Below, one piece after another: positions 5,905 through 7,475 of a DNA stretch of 7,475 bases (positions within the stretch are counted from its first letter, which is position 1; each line of letters starts with the position of its first letter). A program made the position numbers and the translations under genes. This stretch comes from JBFMHD01 sp040752395 [NCBI: Candidatus Hydrogenedentota bacterium] (GTDB lineage: Bacteria; JBFMHD01): positions 1 through 7,475 of the forward strand of contig JBFMHD010000137.1 of the NCBI GenBank assembly GCA_040752395.1. Reading direction: 5' to 3'. Below the pieces are notes generated by a model. It searched no databases. It saw nothing but the letters and a program-made list of their open reading frames with translations, and was not told the origin of the DNA.

Positions 5905-7369
5905 AATAGCTGTTTTCTATCTTCTATCTTCTATCTTTTTCGTTTCGTCAGGTTTGTATGCTACTAATTATTCTTTAGCTAAAAGATACCTGGAGTTGTG
6001 GGAACCTGAGCTTGCTCTTTCTGAGGTTGGTGAAGATGAGAGTATTACTGCAAGACGAATTATAGCACAGGCTTATCACTATCTTGGCAGATATGACGAT
6101 GCTATTAAAATGTACGAGGGTTTTCAAAGAAACAGAAAAGACGAGGAAGAATATCAGTATCTTAAAGACATCAGAGAGTATCATAAACAATTTAAAAAAT
6201 ACGAGTCTCTAAATTTTATAGTCCACGCCATCCCTGAAGATGAAAAAACAGCACATTTTATATTAAATGGGCTTGAAAAAGCCTATAATCTTTACAGCAA
6301 GATATTTGATTTCAGATTAAATAATAAATTAGCGGTTGAGGTCTATTCTGAAATACAATCTTTTAATCGTGCATCTTCTTTAAGTAAGAGACAGATAGAA
6401 ATTTCAGGCGCGATAGGTATCTGCCGATTTAATCGCTTGATGTTTTTATCACCAGGTGCAACTATGCTTGGTTATAGATATGTTAATACTGGTGTCCATG
6501 AATTTTTTCATTATATTATTTATAAAAAGACAAAGGCTAATTGTCCTATATGGATTCATGAAGGGTCTGCGAGATTTTTTGAAGGTTTTTTCAAAAAAAA
6601 AAGTGTTTCGAATTTTCTTACTGAGGAACAGATAAATCTTTTACTTGATGCCTGTGAAACTGACCAATGGGTCAGTTTTGATGATATGGAGCCCTCTCTT
6701 GTAGATTTGCCAAAACCAAGCGATGTGAGTCTCGCATTCGCTATCGCATCTATTACAGTTGATTTTCTTACAGAAAGCGGTAAGAATTTAGAAATAATGA
6801 AGAAGATATATGAGGGCTTAGGGGCTGGTAAAAACTGGCGTGATATAATTTACGAACAGAAGGGAATAAAATCTGATGAGCTCTTTAATAAAATAAAAGA
6901 ACATATAATGTCAAAAAATTATAAAAGGGTTCCTGGAGCTACACTTAAATTAAAACATATACTTGATAAACGCGAACAGAGTTTTAATCCAGAGAATGAT
7001 TTAAAAATTATAGAACAACCAAAGATTAGAGAATATCTTCAGATAGGTGATGGGTTCAGGATGCGTGGTAGAAATAGAGCTGCGTTAATAGAATATAAAA
7101 AAGCATTAAAGCTTGACGCACTCAGTGAGGTTATATTAACAAGAATCGGGATCACTTACAGACTTCTTGGCGAAATAGATAAAGCCATAGAGAATTTGAA
7201 CCGAGCCACAGAAACAAATGATGCATATCCTACACCATATAAATATCTTGGGATAATTTATAAAGAAAAAGGAGATATAAAAAGAGCGAAAGAATATATC
7301 GAGGAAGCACTTGAGATTCAACCCTATGACCCGGAACTCTACAAAATACTCGATTCTTGCAATCAGTAA
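5870..7369 (+). CDS. Secreted TPR protein with MA-type metallopeptidase domain
   Basis: A 499-residue exported protein, probably a zinc peptidase of the peptidase MA-like superfamily flanked by TPR repeats. Residues 1-31 form a Sec signal peptide: basic n-region MLKNILK, hydrophobic core, likely cleavage after GLYA. TPR-like helices at about 35-85 come first. The catalytic region holds VHEFFHYI with HExxH at 210-214, and WIHEG with the third zinc ligand E231, 17 residues after the second His. This is the usual gluzincin spacing, so the site looks intact. About three TPRs (386-490) follow, including GRNRAALIEYKKALKL and GEIDKAIENLNRA. The gene starts inside the DUF4175-like gene. ATG 5861 is an alternative start three codons earlier, and TTG 5897 is less likely because it loses the basic n-region. 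It is the only recognisable enzyme in the operon, so processing or clearing envelope proteins is a plausible role. Substrate unknown. Confidence 0.83.
   Translation: MLKNILKGFLSEIAVFYLLSSIFFVSSGLYATNYSLAKRYLELWEPELALSEVGEDESITARRIIAQAYHYLGRYDDAIKMYEGFQRNRKDEEEYQYLKDIREYHKQFKKYESLNFIVHAIPEDEKTAHFILNGLEKAYNLYSKIFDFRLNNKLAVEVYSEIQSFNRASSLSKRQIEISGAIGICRFNRLMFLSPGATMLGYRYVNTGVHEFFHYIIYKKTKANCPIWIHEGSARFFEGFFKKKSVSNFLTEEQINLLLDACETDQWVSFDDMEPSLVDLPKPSDVSLAFAIASITVDFLTESGKNLEIMKKIYEGLGAGKNWRDIIYEQKGIKSDELFNKIKEHIMSKNYKRVPGATLKLKHILDKREQSFNPENDLKIIEQPKIREYLQIGDGFRMRGRNRAALIEYKKALKLDALSEVILTRIGITYRLLGEIDKAIENLNRATETNDAYPTPYKYLGIIYKEKGDIKRAKEYIEEALEIQPYDPELYKILDSCNQ
5915..5937. repeat. Heptamer tandem repeat TTCTATC within a signal peptide
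   Basis: TTCTATC is repeated exactly at 5915-5921, 5922-5928 and 5929-5935, plus two bases of a fourth unit. It lies in the codons for the hydrophobic core of the signal peptide (residues YLLSSI). Because seven is not a multiple of three, each unit is read in a different frame, and gain or loss of one unit would shift the gene out of frame. Confidence 0.8.
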
Positions 7370-7381
7370 ATATCTGAATAA

Positions 7382-7408
7382 GAGGTCTCTTTTAAAACCT
7401 CATTTTTT
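7382..7408 (+). terminator. Probable intrinsic terminator of the operon
   Basis: GAGGT (7382-7386) can pair with ACCTC (7397-7401) around a 10-nt loop. One A then precedes six T (7403-7408). It starts 12 nt after the stop of the last gene, where a terminator is expected. The stem is only 5 bp and the loop is AT-rich, so the strength is uncertain. Confidence 0.55.
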
Positions 7409-7416
7409 AAACATGG

Positions 7417-7430
7417 GTCTAAAGTCTAAA
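7417..7430. repeat. Heptamer tandem repeat GTCTAAA, two copies
   Basis: GTCTAAA occurs at 7417-7423 and 7424-7430 without a gap. GGGTCT is found at the start (7415-7420) and again at 7435-7440. The unit length matches the heptamers before the operon, although the sequence differs. Two copies alone could be chance. Confidence 0.45.
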
Positions 7431-7455
7431 GAACGGGTCTTGGGAACCTCTTTAC

Positions 7456-7473
7456 ATTATATTGATTATATTG
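7456..7473. repeat. 9-bp tandem repeat ATTATATTG, two copies
   Basis: ATTATATTG is repeated directly at 7456-7464 and 7465-7473, and the window ends two bases later, so the array may go on. TTTACA at 7451-7456 resembles a -35 box. The matching -10 would fall beyond the window, so no promoter is called. Confidence 0.4.
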
Positions 7474-7475
7474 AA

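Noticed and set aside
5975-7321. Minus-strand open frames at 5975-6190 and 7136-7321
   Set aside because: They lie within the TPR-peptidase gene and are mostly hydrophobic reverse translations of TPR helices, without supporting signals.
191-7369. A defence or conflict system of the VWA-MoxR-associated type
   Set aside because: No ATPase, nuclease, toxin or nucleotide-signal domain is present, and the proteins look exported. An envelope role fits better.
5870-7369. Naming the last gene batC or batE
   Set aside because: Bat TPR proteins lack a zinc-peptidase domain, and here an HExxH...E core lies between the TPRs.

Overview
This is an AT-rich bacterial window with four long genes, all on the + strand and tightly packed from about 191 to 7369. 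Spacing between them is a 3-nt gap, then a 4-nt ATGA overlap, then an overlap of about 35-44 nt. A probable intrinsic terminator follows the last gene. I read it as the distal part of a cell-envelope operon of the MoxR/VWA type. The gene content (DUF4159, VWA plus glutamine-amidotransferase-like protein, DUF4175-like coiled-coil protein, TPR plus metallopeptidase) is familiar from diderm groups such as Planctomycetota/Verrucomicrobiota relatives, Omnitrophota, Gemmatimonadota and similar lineages. The low GC and short heptamer repeats would fit an uncultured candidate phylum. The window holds no marker gene that could settle the taxonomy.

Layout. Positions 1-190 hold no gene. They contain a GC-rich start (1-60) with a 10-bp palindrome and a GTAGYCY heptamer repeated three times, then a strongly pyrimidine-rich tract (about 61-146) with GCYTCTT heptamers and a 21-bp direct repeat. 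The DUF4159 protein (191-961) follows a very strong Shine-Dalgarno and has a Tat-like twin-arginine N terminus. The large VWA/GATase-like membrane protein (965-3091) has one transmembrane helix at each end. The DUF4175-like protein (3088-5904) has three N-terminal helices, a beta-rich region and about 400 residues of coiled coil. The TPR protein (about 5870-7369) has a signal peptide and an intact HExxH...E zinc-peptidase signature between two TPR blocks. The last 106 bases hold a terminator and two more short tandem repeats.

How the genes may work together (inference). All four products are predicted to be exported or membrane-anchored, with their large domains outside the cytoplasm. Two consecutive proteins (DUF4159 and the VWA protein) carry GATase/ThuA-like folds. 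The VWA, coiled-coil and TPR parts are interaction modules, and the only recognisable enzyme is the metallopeptidase. A periplasmic assembly or quality-control complex is a reasonable hypothesis. In related operons a MoxR AAA+ ATPase and a DUF58 protein lie upstream, and they would be expected before position 1.

The least ordinary signals are the period-7 tandem repeats. They occur before the operon, after it, and inside the signal-peptide codons of the last gene, where gain or loss of one unit would shift the reading frame.
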